Origin: Streptomyces sp. HPF1205
Lineage (GTDB): Bacteria > Actinomycetota > Actinomycetes > Streptomycetales > Streptomycetaceae
DNA: 64,000 bases
Reading direction: 5' to 3'
Assembly: GCF_020400825.1 (NCBI RefSeq)
Contig: NZ_JAINVH010000042.1
Span: forward strand, 1 to 64,000
Shown: piece by piece, positions 1 through 8,137 of the stretch
How positions within the stretch are numbered: the first letter of the stretch is position 1
Layout: every line of letters starts with the position of its first letter
Notes under the pieces: generated by a model
What the model was told of the DNA's origin: nothing
The model's database searches: none
The model's input: the letters and a program-made list of their open reading frames with translations, nothing else
Made by a program: the position numbers and the translations under genes

Positions 1-192
1 GGTGTCGTTGAAGGTGATGTCACCCTGAATGGCGGGAGCCGCCGTGGAGCCGCTGGCCGTCGGGTTGGACCCGGCGGAGGAACTTCCGGCGCCGCTCTTG
101 CTGCAGCCGGTCATCACCGCGGCGACGGCGAGGCTCAACGCCACAACGGCCAGGCGCTTGGATCGGGAACCGGCGGAGATCGCGTCAAGCAT
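1..192 (-). CDS. Sugar ABC transporter substrate-binding lipoprotein, N-terminal part (cut by window edge)
   Basis: Only the first 64 codons are present. They start at the ATG at 192 and run off the window. The protein begins with a positively charged stretch and a hydrophobic helix, and ends its signal with the lipobox MTGC (Cys30). A Ser/Gly/Thr-rich linker follows, then the start of a mature domain (IQGDITFND). This is the layout of an exported, lipid-anchored solute-binding protein of an ABC importer. Its place downstream of araA, behind two copies of the arabinose operator, suggests it binds L-arabinose or an arabino-oligosaccharide; the substrate is an inference. A weak AGGA lies just upstream of the ATG. 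The permease and ATPase genes would lie beyond the left edge. Confidence 0.8.
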   Translation of the reverse strand, partial: MLDAISAGSRSKRLAVVALSLAVAAVMTGCSKSGAGSSSAGSNPTASGSTAAPAIQGDITFNDT

Positions 193-252
193 GGGAGTCC
201 TGTTCTCGGGTCGTGGGGTGTGTCGAGGCTGTCAGGATGGTGCCTGATGACG

Positions 253-266
253 TGTTAGCGCTCACA
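253..266. promoter_or_regulatory. LacI-type operator of the arabinose locus (copy 1)
   Basis: TGTTAGCGCTCACA is a 14-bp near-perfect palindrome; only positions 4 and 11 do not pair. It is identical to the copy at 5690-5703 and nearly identical to the other three copies. It lies 61 bp upstream of the binding-lipoprotein start. The rest of the 193-402 gap holds copy 2 and nothing else recognisable. Confidence 0.75.
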
Positions 267-345
267 AGCGCCGTGGTGCGCCCTGCTGTGCAACCGGCAT
301 GGCCAGGGCGCCCATCAGCGAGCCTCCGGCCTCGGCTTGGAAGGA

Positions 346-374
346 ATTGTTAGCGCTCACTGAGACCGCGTCAA
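346..374 (-). promoter_or_regulatory. Promoter of the sugar ABC transporter, overlapped by operator copy 2
   Basis: On the minus strand TTGACG (369-374) is followed after 16 bp by TAACAA (347-352), a sigma70-like promoter reading toward the binding lipoprotein. The operator copy TGTTAGCGCTCACT at 348-361 covers the -10 and part of the spacer, as expected for direct repression. The same arrangement recurs in front of the LacI gene (5689-5717). Confidence 0.65.
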
Positions 375-402
375 GACAACGAACGGCATCGATTCGGCTG
401 CT

Positions 403-1902
403 TCACAGCCCTCCGGCGAGCCGGAAGTAGGCCTGGTTCCAGCGCATTTCCTGGGCGAACCGGCGCGGCTCGGTGCCGGCGTCGATGGTCAGCAGCTCGG
501 TGCCGGTCATCTCCGCGAAGTCGGTCAGCTCCTCGGTGCCCACCGCGCCGGACAGCACGGTGTGGTGCGGACCGCCGGCCGTCAGCCACGCCTCGGTGGA
601 GGTGCGCAGGTTGGGCTGCGGCTTCCACACCGCCCGCGCCACGGGCAGCCTGGGCAGCGGCTCCGGCGGCGGGACGACCTCGATCTCGTTGGCGACCAGC
701 CGGAACCTGTCCCCCACGTCCGCCAGGCCCACCACCACGGCCGGCCCGGGCCGCGCGTCGAACACCAGCCGCACCGGGTCCTCGCGGCCGCCGATGCCCA
801 GCGGGTGGATCTCGCACGACGCCCGGTCCGCGGCGATGCTCGGGCACACCTCCAGCATGTGCGCACCCAGGATGAGCTCGCTGCCCGGCACCAGGTGGTA
901 GGTGTAGTCCTCCATGAAGGAGGCTCCGCCCGGCAGCCCCACCGACATGGCCTTGACGGTGTGCAGCAGCGCCGAGGTCTTCCAGTCGCCCTCGCCGCCG
1001 AAGCCGTAGCCGTCGGCCATCAGCCGCTGCACCGCGAGGCCCGGCAGCTGGCGAAGGCCGCCGAGGTCCTCGAAGTTGGTGGTGAACGCCTGGAACCCGC
1101 CCTCGGTGAGGAAGGTGCGCAGCCCCAGTTCGATCCGGGCCGCGTAGCGCAGCGACTCGTGCCGGTCCCCGTCCGCGGCCAGCTCCGGCGCCAGCCGGTA
1201 GGTGTTCGCGTACTCCTTGACCAGGTCGGTGACGGCCCCCTGCTCCACCGCGTCGACCGCCGCGACCAGGTCGTTGACGCCGTAGGTGTTGACGGACACG
1301 CCGAACCGCAGCTGCGCCTCGACCTTGTCACCCTCGGTGACCGCGACGTCCCGCATGTTGTCGCCGAACCTCGCCAGTTTCAGGCCGCGCAGGGCGGCGC
1401 GGCCGAGCGCGGCACGCATCCACGCCTGCACCCTGGCGGCCACCAGCGGGTCGGAGACGTGGCCGGCAACGGTCTTGCGGGCCACCCCGAGCCGGGCCTG
1501 CACGTAACCGAACTCCCGGTCGCCGTGGGCGGCCTGGTTCAGGTTCATGAAGTCCATGTCGATGGTGGACCAGGGCAGTTCGACATTGGCCTGGGTGTGC
1601 AGGTGCAGCAGCGGCTTGCCCAGGGCGTCCAGTCCGGCTATCCACATCTTGGCCGGGGAGAAGGTGTGCATCCAGGCGATCAGCCCGAGGCACGCCGGGT
1701 CGGAGTTGGCCTCCAGCACGGTCCGCACGATGGCTGCGGCGTCGGTGAGCACCGGCTTCCACACCACCTGGACGCCCGGCACGCCGGGGAGCTGTTCGGC
1801 GATCAGCCGGGACTGCTCGGCGACCTGCTGCAGCGTCTCCTCGCCGTAGAGGCCCTGGCTGCCGGTGAGAAACCAGACTTCACGGTGGTCGTGCGGGGTC
1901 AT
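403..1902 (-). CDS. araA: L-arabinose isomerase
   Basis: This enzyme interconverts L-arabinose and L-ribulose in the cytoplasm, the first step of arabinose catabolism. It is 499 residues long, the normal length for the family. It starts with the typical [17 protein letters not shown] segment. Metal-binding and catalytic positions are visible in [14 protein letters not shown] (about residue 305), MEDYTYHL (about 331) and [10 protein letters not shown] (about 350), with a C-terminal GGPHHTVLS histidine. The start codon overlaps the araD stop as ATGA, so the two are translationally coupled. With araB and araD just upstream, the complete arabinose to xylulose 5-phosphate route is present. Confidence 0.97.
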   Translation of the reverse strand: MTPHDHREVWFLTGSQGLYGEETLQQVAEQSRLIAEQLPGVPGVQVVWKPVLTDAAAIVRTVLEANSDPACLGLIAWMHTFSPAKMWIAGLDALGKPLLHLHTQANVELPWSTIDMDFMNLNQAAHGDREFGYVQARLGVARKTVAGHVSDPLVAARVQAWMRAALGRAALRGLKLARFGDNMRDVAVTEGDKVEAQLRFGVSVNTYGVNDLVAAVDAVEQGAVTDLVKEYANTYRLAPELAADGDRHESLRYAARIELGLRTFLTEGGFQAFTTNFEDLGGLRQLPGLAVQRLMADGYGFGGEGDWKTSALLHTVKAMSVGLPGGASFMEDYTYHLVPGSELILGAHMLEVCPSIAADRASCEIHPLGIGGREDPVRLVFDARPGPAVVVGLADVGDRFRLVANEIEVVPPPEPLPRLPVARAVWKPQPNLRTSTEAWLTAGGPHHTVLSGAVGTEELTDFAEMTGTELLTIDAGTEPRRFAQEMRWNQAYFRLAGGL

Positions 1903-2612
1903 GCGTCAACTCCTCGTGGGGCGGCGGCCGGGCCGTGCTGCCCGTAGACGTTCTGGTAGCGGTCGTAGAGCCGGTCGATGTCCTCGGGCGGCAGCGGGAG
2001 CGGCTCGCCGAGCTGCCGGGACAGGTGGACGGTGCGGGCCACGTCCTCGCACATCACCGCGGCCTTCACCGCGGCGCGGGCGTCCTTGCCGATGGTGAAG
2101 ACGCCGTGGCTGCGCATCAGGACGGCCGGTGAGCGGTGTCCGGTGAGGGTCTCGACGATGCCCTTGCCGATGGAGTCGTCACCGATCAGGGCGAACGGGC
2201 CGACGGGTATCTCGGCGCCGAACTCGTCGGCCATGGCGGTCAGTACGCAGGGGACCGCCTCCCCTCGGGCGGCCCAGGCCGTGGCGTAGCCGGAGTGGGT
2301 GTGCACCACTCCGCCGACGTCCGGCATGTGCCGGTAGACGTAGGCGTGCGCGGCGGTGTCGGACGACGGGGACAGGTCGCCCTCCACCACGTCGCCCGCG
2401 AGGTCGCAGACGATCATCGACTCGGGGGTGAGCCGCTCGTAGGCGACTCCGCTCGGCTTGATGACGAACAGGTCGTGGCCCGGGACGCGGGCCGAGACGT
2501 TGCCGGCCGTCCAGACCACGAGCCGGTACCGGACGAGTTCCTGGTGCAGGTCGCTGACCTGCTGCCGCAACCGTTGCACTGCGTCGGCGGCGGACGCTGG
2601 GAGGGATGTCAT
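1899..2612 (-). CDS. araD: L-ribulose-5-phosphate 4-epimerase (class II aldolase/adducin family)
   Basis: The product (237 residues) converts L-ribulose 5-phosphate to D-xylulose 5-phosphate, feeding the pentose phosphate pathway. The class II aldolase fold is clear: GNVSARVPG and VIKPSGVAY near the N-terminus, phosphate-binding SSDTAAH, zinc ligands in VVHTHSGYA, and a third histidine in [11 protein letters not shown] chose the ATG at 2612 because the in-frame upstream ATG at 2663 would place the twin operators (2649-2681) inside the gene. AAGAGG lies just ahead of the chosen ATG. The 3' end overlaps araA by 4 bp, so araD and araA form one operon. Confidence 0.95.
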   Translation of the reverse strand: MTSLPASAADAVQRLRQQVSDLHQELVRYRLVVWTAGNVSARVPGHDLFVIKPSGVAYERLTPESMIVCDLAGDVVEGDLSPSSDTAAHAYVYRHMPDVGGVVHTHSGYATAWAARGEAVPCVLTAMADEFGAEIPVGPFALIGDDSIGKGIVETLTGHRSPAVLMRSHGVFTIGKDARAAVKAAVMCEDVARTVHLSRQLGEPLPLPPEDIDRLYDRYQNVYGQHGPAAAPRGVDA

Positions 2613-2648
2613 CGCAAGAGGCCTCTTGAGGGGATGAGCGGGCGGGCG

Positions 2649-2681
2649 GGTGAGCGTTAACAAATCCGGTGAGCGCTAACA
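2649..2681. promoter_or_regulatory. Twin LacI-type operators between araB and araD
   Basis: Two copies of the arabinose operator, GGTGAGCGTTAACA (2649-2662) and GGTGAGCGCTAACA (2668-2681), lie 19 bp apart, close to two helical turns. They sit 37 bp upstream of araD and 23 bp beyond the araB stop, so araDA is probably a repressed unit separate from araB. No clear -35/-10 pair could be assigned here. Confidence 0.7.
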
Positions 2682-2704
2682 ACCGGCTGCGGGAACCGGC
2701 GGTC

Positions 2705-4378
2705 TCAACGGTCGGCCGGCCGGGCGAGCGCCCTGCCGCGCAGTTCACGCAGGCGGTGCATGACGGACGAGCCGCCGCGGCCGAAGTGGTCGTGCAGGGC
2801 ACGGTACTCGGCGTACAGCAGGTCGTAGTCGGCGGCCCGGTCCGCGTCCGGGGTGTAGGCGGCCCGGATCAGCCCGCCCATGGCCGCGGAGGCGGCGCGG
2901 ACGTCCGGGTGGGCGCCCGCGGCGACGGCGGCGTGGATCGCCGAGCCGAGCGCCGGGCCCTGCGCGGAGTCGATGACGTTGATCGGCCGGTTCAGCACGT
3001 CGCTGTAGATCTGCATCAGGAAACGGTTCTTCAGCAGCCCCCCGGCCACGGTGAACTCCCGCACCGGCACGCCCGCCGTCTCGAACGCGTCCACAATGGT
3101 CCGGGTGCCGAAGGCGGTGGCCTCGACCAGCGCCCGGTAGACGTCCTCGGGCCGGGTGTCCAGGGTGAGCCCGACGATCAGCCCGGACAGGTGGTGGTCG
3201 ACCAGCACGGAGCGGTTGCCGCTGTGCCAGTCCAGCGCGATCAGCCCGTGTCCGCCCACCGGCTGTCCTGCGGCCTTCTCCGTGAGCAGGTCGTGCGGCG
3301 AGATCCCGCGGGACCGCGCCTCCTCCCCGTACGCGGGCGGCAGCACGGTACGGGCCGCCCAGGCGAAGATGTCGCCGACGCCGCTCTGCCCGGCCTCGTA
3401 GCCCCACAGGCCCGGCACGACGCCGTCGCGCACCACCCCGCACATGCCGGGGACCTCGGCCAGGACGTCGGAGTTCATGATGTGGCAGGTGGAGGTGCCC
3501 ATGATGGCCAGCATGTGGCCGGGCTCCAGGGCCTGGGCGGCGGCGTTGGTGACGTGGGCGTCAACGTTTCCGACGGCGACCGCGATCCCCTCCGGCAGGC
3601 CGGTCAGCTCCGCGGCCCGCGCGCTCAGCGTCCCGGCCCTCGTGCCGAGCTGGGACAGCGGGTGGTCGATCTTGGCGGTGAATCCGGCGAAGTCGGGGTG
3701 CAGGGAGGCCAGGTAGTCGGCGCCCGGGTACGTGCCGTCCTGGTACATGCCCTTGTAGCCGGCCGTGCACATGTTGCGGGTCTCGGCGCCCGTCAGCTCC
3801 CAGATGATCCAGTCGGCGGCCTCGATCCACCGCTCGGCGGCCTCGTAGACCTTCGGGTCCTCCTTGAGCACCTGCAGCGCCTTGGCGTACTGCCACTCGC
3901 TGGATATGCGGCCGCCGTAACGCGCCAGCCACGGCTCGCCCGCCTCCTCGGCCCGGCGCACGATCAGGTCGGCCTCCGGCTGGGCGGCGTGGTGGCGCCA
4001 CAGCTTGGGGTACGCGTGCGGACGCGCCGCCATGCCCGGCAGCTCGCACAGGGGCACGCCCGCGGCCGTCGTGGGCAGCACCGTGCACGCGGTGAAGTCG
4101 GTGCCGACACCGACCACCTGCTCGGGCCGCACGCCCGCGGCCCGCAGCGCCTCCGGCACGGCGCGCCGCAGCACTTCCCGCCAGTCCTCGGGGACCTGCA
4201 GCGCCCAGTCCGGGGGCAGCCGGTCTCCGTTGGGAAGCTGCTCGTCGACGACGCCGTGCGCGTACTCGTGGACGGCACTGCCGAGCTCCCGTCCGTCCTC
4301 GACGGCGACCACGAGGGCGCGCCCGGACAGGGTGCCGAAGTCGATCCCCACGGTGACGGCGGGGAGTTCAGGTGTCAT
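2705..4378 (-). CDS. araB: L-ribulokinase (FGGY kinase family)
   Basis: The product phosphorylates L-ribulose to L-ribulose 5-phosphate with ATP. It is 557 residues, normal for the family. The N-terminal sugar-kinase motif VGIDFGTLSGRALVV, GTDFTACTVLPT, a central MGTSTCHIM segment and the C-terminal FGGY region (VAGGLLKNRFLMQIY) are all present. The ATG at 4378 is preferred because GGAG lies 9 bp upstream and the kinase motif follows within ten residues; a longer frame exists but is not conserved-looking. No arabinose operator is seen in the 219-bp gap before it, so araB may be read through from the regulator gene. Confidence 0.95.
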   Translation of the reverse strand: MTPELPAVTVGIDFGTLSGRALVVAVEDGRELGSAVHEYAHGVVDEQLPNGDRLPPDWALQVPEDWREVLRRAVPEALRAAGVRPEQVVGVGTDFTACTVLPTTAAGVPLCELPGMAARPHAYPKLWRHHAAQPEADLIVRRAEEAGEPWLARYGGRISSEWQYAKALQVLKEDPKVYEAAERWIEAADWIIWELTGAETRNMCTAGYKGMYQDGTYPGADYLASLHPDFAGFTAKIDHPLSQLGTRAGTLSARAAELTGLPEGIAVAVGNVDAHVTNAAAQALEPGHMLAIMGTSTCHIMNSDVLAEVPGMCGVVRDGVVPGLWGYEAGQSGVGDIFAWAARTVLPPAYGEEARSRGISPHDLLTEKAAGQPVGGHGLIALDWHSGNRSVLVDHHLSGLIVGLTLDTRPEDVYRALVEATAFGTRTIVDAFETAGVPVREFTVAGGLLKNRFLMQIYSDVLNRPINVIDSAQGPALGSAIHAAVAAGAHPDVRAASAAMGGLIRAAYTPDADRAADYDLLYAEYRALHDHFGRGGSSVMHRLRELRGRALARPADR

Positions 4379-4597
4379 GGTGTCGCGCTCCATCAAGAAT
4401 GCCGGGCGCCGGCGTGCCGTCCGGCACGGGCCGGGCGGCACACTCGAGGCGGAATGCGTGTGCGGTGCTGTTGCGGGGGGACGGCGGTGCGATTGCGGGG
4501 GTGACGAGCGGGAATTGCGGGACTGCTGGTGGGTCGGGCGCCGGACGGTTCCCCTGCGCCGGGTCACGGCGTCGCGGGGCTGCGGTCGGGCGCCGCG

Positions 4598-5656
4598 TCA
4601 GTTCGGCGTGGTACTGCTGCGGACGATCAGGCGGGGCTCGATCAGTACGCGTTCGGCGGTCGGCTGACCCGACTCCAAGGTGTTGATGAGGAGTTGGACT
4701 CCGGCCCGGCCCACGGCGGCGAAGTCCTGCCGCACGGTGGTCAGCGGCGGCGCGAAGTACTCGGCCTCGGGGATGTCGTCGAAGCCGGCGATGGCGACCT
4801 GCCCGGGCACGGACAGACCCGCCTCGCGGAAGGCCCGCAGCAGGCCGAGCGCCATCTGGTCGTTGGCCACGAAGACCGCGGTGACCTCGGGCGCGCGGCG
4901 GCGCGCCGAGCCGGCCGCGACCCGGCCGGCGAGTTCCTGGCCGGCCCGGTAGCCCGACAGCGGGGTCCAGTCGCCGATCAGGGGCGGTGGCACCTCGGCC
5001 CCGGCCTCCTCCAGCGCTGCCCGCCAGCCGGCCATGCGCGCCTCGGCCTCCAGCCAGTCCTGCGGGCCCGACACGTGCCAGATGGTGCGGTGCCCGGCGC
5101 CCAGCAGATGGCCGGTGGCCAGCCGCGCGCCCAGCTCCTGGTCCACCGCGACCCCGGGGATGTCCAGGTCGTGGCCGCCCTCGACGGTGACGACGGGGAA
5201 AGGCGGGCGCAGGTCGGCGAGCGCGGCGACAGCCTCGCGCTGCGGCACGATGACCACGATGCCCTCGACACCCCAGTCGCTGAGGTGGTCGATGGCCTCG
5301 GCGAGCGCGGTTCTGGTCTGGCGGCGCAGGGTGACCGCCGAGACCATGTAGCCCTCCTCGCGGGCCGCCTCCTCCAGGCCGAACAGGGTGCTCGCCGGAC
5401 CGAAGAGGGTCGGGTTGCACGCGACCACGCCGAGGGTGCGGGTCCGCCGGGTCACCAGGGCGCGGGCCGAGGAGTTGCGGCGGTAGCCGAGTTCCTCGAT
5501 GGCCCGCAGCACGTCGGCCCGCGTGGCGTCCCGCACGTTGGGATGACCGCTCAGCACCCGCGACACGGTCTGGTGCGACACACCCACCACCCGGGCCACG
5601 TCCGCCATGGTCGGCGGACGGCGGGCAGCCGGTGTGTCCTTCGCGCCGCGCGTCAC
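4598..5656 (-). CDS. LacI-family repressor of the arabinose locus
   Basis: A 352-residue regulator with the LacI-type helix-turn-helix at the N-terminus (MADVARVVGVSHQTVSRVLSG) and a periplasmic-binding-protein-like sensor domain (FDDIPEAEYFAPPLTTVRQDF near the end). The GTG at 5656 is taken as start because GAGGGGAGA lies about 6 bp upstream. An earlier in-frame ATG at 5689 falls inside the predicted -10 box. It probably binds the five TGTTAGCGCTCACA-like sites, including one over its own promoter, and is released by arabinose or a derivative. Effector identity is inferred from the genes, not from sequence. Confidence 0.9.
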   Translation of the reverse strand: MTRGAKDTPAARRPPTMADVARVVGVSHQTVSRVLSGHPNVRDATRADVLRAIEELGYRRNSSARALVTRRTRTLGVVACNPTLFGPASTLFGLEEAAREEGYMVSAVTLRRQTRTALAEAIDHLSDWGVEGIVVIVPQREAVAALADLRPPFPVVTVEGGHDLDIPGVAVDQELGARLATGHLLGAGHRTIWHVSGPQDWLEAEARMAGWRAALEEAGAEVPPPLIGDWTPLSGYRAGQELAGRVAAGSARRRAPEVTAVFVANDQMALGLLRAFREAGLSVPGQVAIAGFDDIPEAEYFAPPLTTVRQDFAAVGRAGVQLLINTLESGQPTAERVLIEPRLIVRSSTTPN

Positions 5657-5688
5657 AACAGCTCTCCCCTCGTTCAAGGTGAGGCCCA

Positions 5689-5717
5689 TTGTTAGCGCTC
5701 ACAGTGACCGCCGTCAA
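5689..5717 (-). promoter_or_regulatory. Promoter of the LacI regulator gene with operator copy 5
   Basis: On the minus strand TTGACG (5712-5717) and TAACAA (5689-5694) are separated by 17 bp. The operator TGTTAGCGCTCACA at 5690-5703 covers the -10, implying autoregulation. Transcription would start near 5682, upstream of the GTG at 5656, which supports that start choice. The remaining gap to 6213 holds GC-rich repeats and a hairpin, described separately, and no credible gene. Confidence 0.7.
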
Positions 5718-5941
5718 CACATAGGGGACCACAGCCGCAGCTCCGGGCGCGGAGCCTGTGTCCACCCCGCACACTACTACCGCGCGGGCGGCTCCGGGCC
5801 GTGATGTCCAAGCCCGTCGCCGGCGCGGCGGGGGACGACCGGCAGCGGGCCCCCTGGGCCGCCCGCTGCCGGTGGGGTGCCGGTCCGGGGCCGGCGCGGG
5901 AACGGAAACGGGAACGGATTCGCGGCCGCGCCGGAGCAGGC

Positions 5942-5986
5942 GCGGGCGAGCCGGGCGCGGGCGAGCCGGGCGGGGGCGAGCTGGGC
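5942..5986. repeat. Tandem 15-bp repeat
   Basis: GCGGGCGAGCCGGGC occurs twice head to tail (5942-5956, 5957-5971) followed by a degenerate third copy. It lies in the gap between the LacI regulator and the rodlin terminator. No function is evident; replication slippage in GC-rich DNA is the simplest explanation. Confidence 0.7.
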
Positions 5987-6058
5987 GCGACCCGCGCCGG
6001 CGTGGGCGGGTTCGTCGCGCGCCGGGCACAAGGCGCCGAGCAGCAGTCCCAACGGCCA

Positions 6059-6101
6059 CGGTCCTCGCAACTCCCGCGGATCGCGGGTGTTGCGAGGACC
6101 G
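6059..6101 (-). terminator. Strong hairpin downstream of the rodlin gene
   Basis: The inverted repeat has a 13-bp outer stem (GGTCCTCGCAAC and its complement plus one C-G pair), one T-T mismatch, a further 6-bp stem and a 3-nt loop. It lies 113 bp beyond the rodlin stop. There is no T-run, as is usual for Streptomyces terminators. Confidence 0.7.
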
Positions 6102-6139
6102 CTGGAACCCAAGATCCCGGACGGGGCCCGCCGTCGCCA

Positions 6140-6175
6140 TGACCGGCGTGACCGCCGTGACCGCCGTGACCGAGT
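6140..6175. repeat. Short tandem 9-bp repeat
   Basis: TGACCGGCG, TGACCGCCG, TGACCGCCG and TGACCGAGT follow one another between the hairpin and the rodlin stop codon. No function is apparent. Confidence 0.6.
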
Positions 6176-6213
6176 CGCCGGCGCGCGGCCCGGCGGCCGT
6201 GCGCCGGCGGCCG

Positions 6214-6621
6214 TCAGTGGTTGCCGGCGCCGTTCCCCGACAGGACCGGGATGTCGTCCAGGAGGTGGGAGAGCGGCTCGTCCCGCTTGGACTGGGTGGA
6301 GTTGTCGGCACACTGCTGGTTCTGCGGCGAGGACAGCACGTTGACGTCCTGGACCGTGATCGGCACCAGGATGCCGACCAGGGAACCGAGATTTGCCTTG
6401 GCCGGCAGGCCGACGCACAGCTTGTTGAGCGAGCCCTGGACCAGGCCCACCTGCGGGCTCAGGTGCCCGCTGGTGACCGTGTTGCCGTAGGCCTGCCTCG
6501 CGCCGTTGCCGTTGACCGTGGTGTTTCCCTGGTCGTCGCCGATCGCGGAGGCGCTTCCGGCGCCGGCGGCGACCATAGAGGCGGCCAGTCCGCAAGCGGC
6601 CAGAACCTTACGGGTACGCAT
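6214..6621 (-). CDS. Rodlin-family surface protein
   Basis: The 135-residue protein has a signal peptide ending SASA before IGDDQGN. Its mature part carries the rodlin pattern: IGDD, NGNGA, SPQVGLVQGSLNKLCVGL, an LVPITVQDVNVLSS core, NQQCADNSTQ and PLSHLL. Rodlins RdlA and RdlB of Streptomyces form the paired rodlets on aerial hyphae and spores together with chaplins. The two cysteines and the conserved Asn/Gln-rich segments are present. GGGAGA lies a few bases before the ATG. Rodlin genes usually come as an adjacent pair; only one is seen here and no chaplin gene is nearby. Expression would be expected during aerial growth, but no specific promoter was recognised. Confidence 0.9.
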   Translation of the reverse strand: MRTRKVLAACGLAASMVAAGAGSASAIGDDQGNTTVNGNGARQAYGNTVTSGHLSPQVGLVQGSLNKLCVGLPAKANLGSLVGILVPITVQDVNVLSSPQNQQCADNSTQSKRDEPLSHLLDDIPVLSGNGAGNH

Positions 6622-6737
6622 ATGTCTCCCATCACTGATGAAACTGCGAAAGAGCGGGAGCAAGGTACCGCGCGCGGGGCCCGGCGGGCGCGCGCGTTCA
6701 CCCGATCGACGGCGGGCCGCGTCACACGGAGGTGACG

Positions 6738-6749
6738 CACCGTACGGTG
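6738..6749. promoter_or_regulatory. Palindrome in the rodlin/PP2C divergent region
   Basis: CACCGTACGGTG is a perfect 12-bp palindrome roughly midway between the rodlin and phosphatase starts. A shorter inverted repeat (GTCAC and GTGAC, 6721-6736) sits beside it. The position suggests an operator, but the protein that would bind is unknown. Confidence 0.35.
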
Positions 6750-6859
6750 TGCTCCACCGGGCCCATGCCCGGCGCATAGTCTGGGACCGTCGGTCCGGGG
6801 GAAGGCCGCGGGCAGGCCGCGGAACGGCCGTGCCGGGGCCGGGGGAAGGAGGGGTCGCC

Positions 6860-8137
6860 GTGCCGCGAAGGGCTGGGGGCGGCCGCCGTCCCCGTACGCT
6901 CGCCGGACAGGCGCCCGTCGCGGGCGGGCCGGGCACCCGGCCGGTGCCGCTGCCGCTGACCGTGCTGCCGTACGCGGTGATGGCGCTCGTCGCGCTGGTG
7001 GACGGGGTCGCGGGGGCGAGCGTGGGGCTGCTGCCGCTGGTGTCGCTGGGTCCGGCCTTCGCGGGTCTGGCCGGGACCTGGGTGCGTACGGCGGTCATCG
7101 GGGCGCTGGCGGTCGCGATCGCCTGCGGGCTGGGCGCGGTGGACGGGCTGTTCGCCGAGCGCCGGGGGTTCGCCGCGATCGGGGCGGTGGTCGGGGTGAC
7201 GGTGGCCGGGGTGATCGCCGCGCTCACCCGGCAGCGCCGCGAGGCGGAGTTGGCGAACGTCCGCTCGATCGCGGAGGCGGCCCAGCGGGTGCTGCTGCGT
7301 CCGGTGCCGCGCAGCGCGGGCCACCTGCGCGCGGCCGTCTCGTACACCTCGGCGGTGGCGGAGGCGCGCATCGGCGGGGACCTGTACGAGGTGGTGCCGT
7401 CGCCGGCCGGGGTGCGCGTCATCATCGGCGACGTGCAGGGCAAGGGCCTGGACGCGGTGGAGACGGCCGCCGTGGTGCTGGGCGCGTTCCGCGAGGCCGC
7501 GCACGACGAGAAGAGCCTGGAGGGGGTCGGCGAGCGGGTGCGCAGGGCGGCGGACCGGGCGCTGGGCGGCGAGAAGTTCGTCACCGCGCTGATGGCCCAG
7601 ATCAGCCCGCTGCACGGCACCACGCTGCTCAGTTTCGGGCACCCGCCGCCGATGATCCTGCGCCCGGACGGGGAGGTCCGCTTCCCCGAACCGCCGGAGT
7701 CCTCGCTGCCGTTGGGGCTGGGCCTGCGGCCCGCCGACGTGCCGGTCGCGTTCCCGGTCCCGTTCGGCCCCGGTGACCAGATGCTGCTCTACACCGACGG
7801 CGTGACCGAGGCCCGCGACCCGGCCGGTGACTTCTACCCGCTGGGCCCGCGGGCGGAACTGCTGCGGGACCCGGACCCGCAGCGGGCCCTGGAGACACTG
7901 CGCACCGACCTGATCCGGCACACCCAGGGGCCGTTGCACGACGACGCGGCGATGCTGCTGCTGCGCTACCGGGAGCCGGGTCCCCCGGACACGGGATCCG
8001 ACACGGGACCGGACGCGGGGCCGGGACCGGACACGGGACCGGGACCGGGCGCCGCGGGTGGGCCGGCGGCCGGTACGGGAGCCGCGCCCGGTCCGGCGGT
8101 GGAGCCGGATCCGGGAATTCCCGGGCCGGCCTCCTGA
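6860..8137 (+). CDS. Membrane-bound PP2C-family (SpoIIE-type) serine/threonine phosphatase
   Basis: The 425-residue protein has an N-terminal membrane region of two or three hydrophobic helices (about residues 30-125), then a PP2C/SpoIIE catalytic domain. Metal-binding motifs are visible: EARIGGDLYEVV, VIIGDVQGKGLDAVETA, LLSFGHPPPM, LYTDGVTEARD and HDDAAMLLLRY. Such proteins usually dephosphorylate anti-anti-sigma factors in partner-switching systems; no partner is adjacent. The GTG at 6860 has AGGAGGGG about 6 bp upstream. The last 57 residues are a low-complexity Gly/Pro/Asp tail (repeats of TGPDAGPGPD type) encoded opposite the tail of the HxlR regulator. Confidence 0.9.
   Translation: MPRRAGGGRRPRTLAGQAPVAGGPGTRPVPLPLTVLPYAVMALVALVDGVAGASVGLLPLVSLGPAFAGLAGTWVRTAVIGALAVAIACGLGAVDGLFAERRGFAAIGAVVGVTVAGVIAALTRQRREAELANVRSIAEAAQRVLLRPVPRSAGHLRAAVSYTSAVAEARIGGDLYEVVPSPAGVRVIIGDVQGKGLDAVETAAVVLGAFREAAHDEKSLEGVGERVRRAADRALGGEKFVTALMAQISPLHGTTLLSFGHPPPMILRPDGEVRFPEPPESSLPLGLGLRPADVPVAFPVPFGPGDQMLLYTDGVTEARDPAGDFYPLGPRAELLRDPDPQRALETLRTDLIRHTQGPLHDDAAMLLLRYREPGPPDTGSDTGPDAGPGPDTGPGPGAAGGPAAGTGAAPGPAVEPDPGIPGPAS

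Noticed and set aside
2613-2663. Longer araD start at the ATG at 2663
   Set aside because: It would put both operator copies inside the coding region, and the added residues are not conserved-looking.
2669-4504. A 611-codon plus-strand frame opposite araB
   Set aside because: Antisense shadow of a fully conserved kinase gene.
5657-5689. ATG at 5689 as start of the arabinose LacI regulator
   Set aside because: It overlaps the predicted -10 and operator; the GTG at 5656 has a strong ribosome-binding site.
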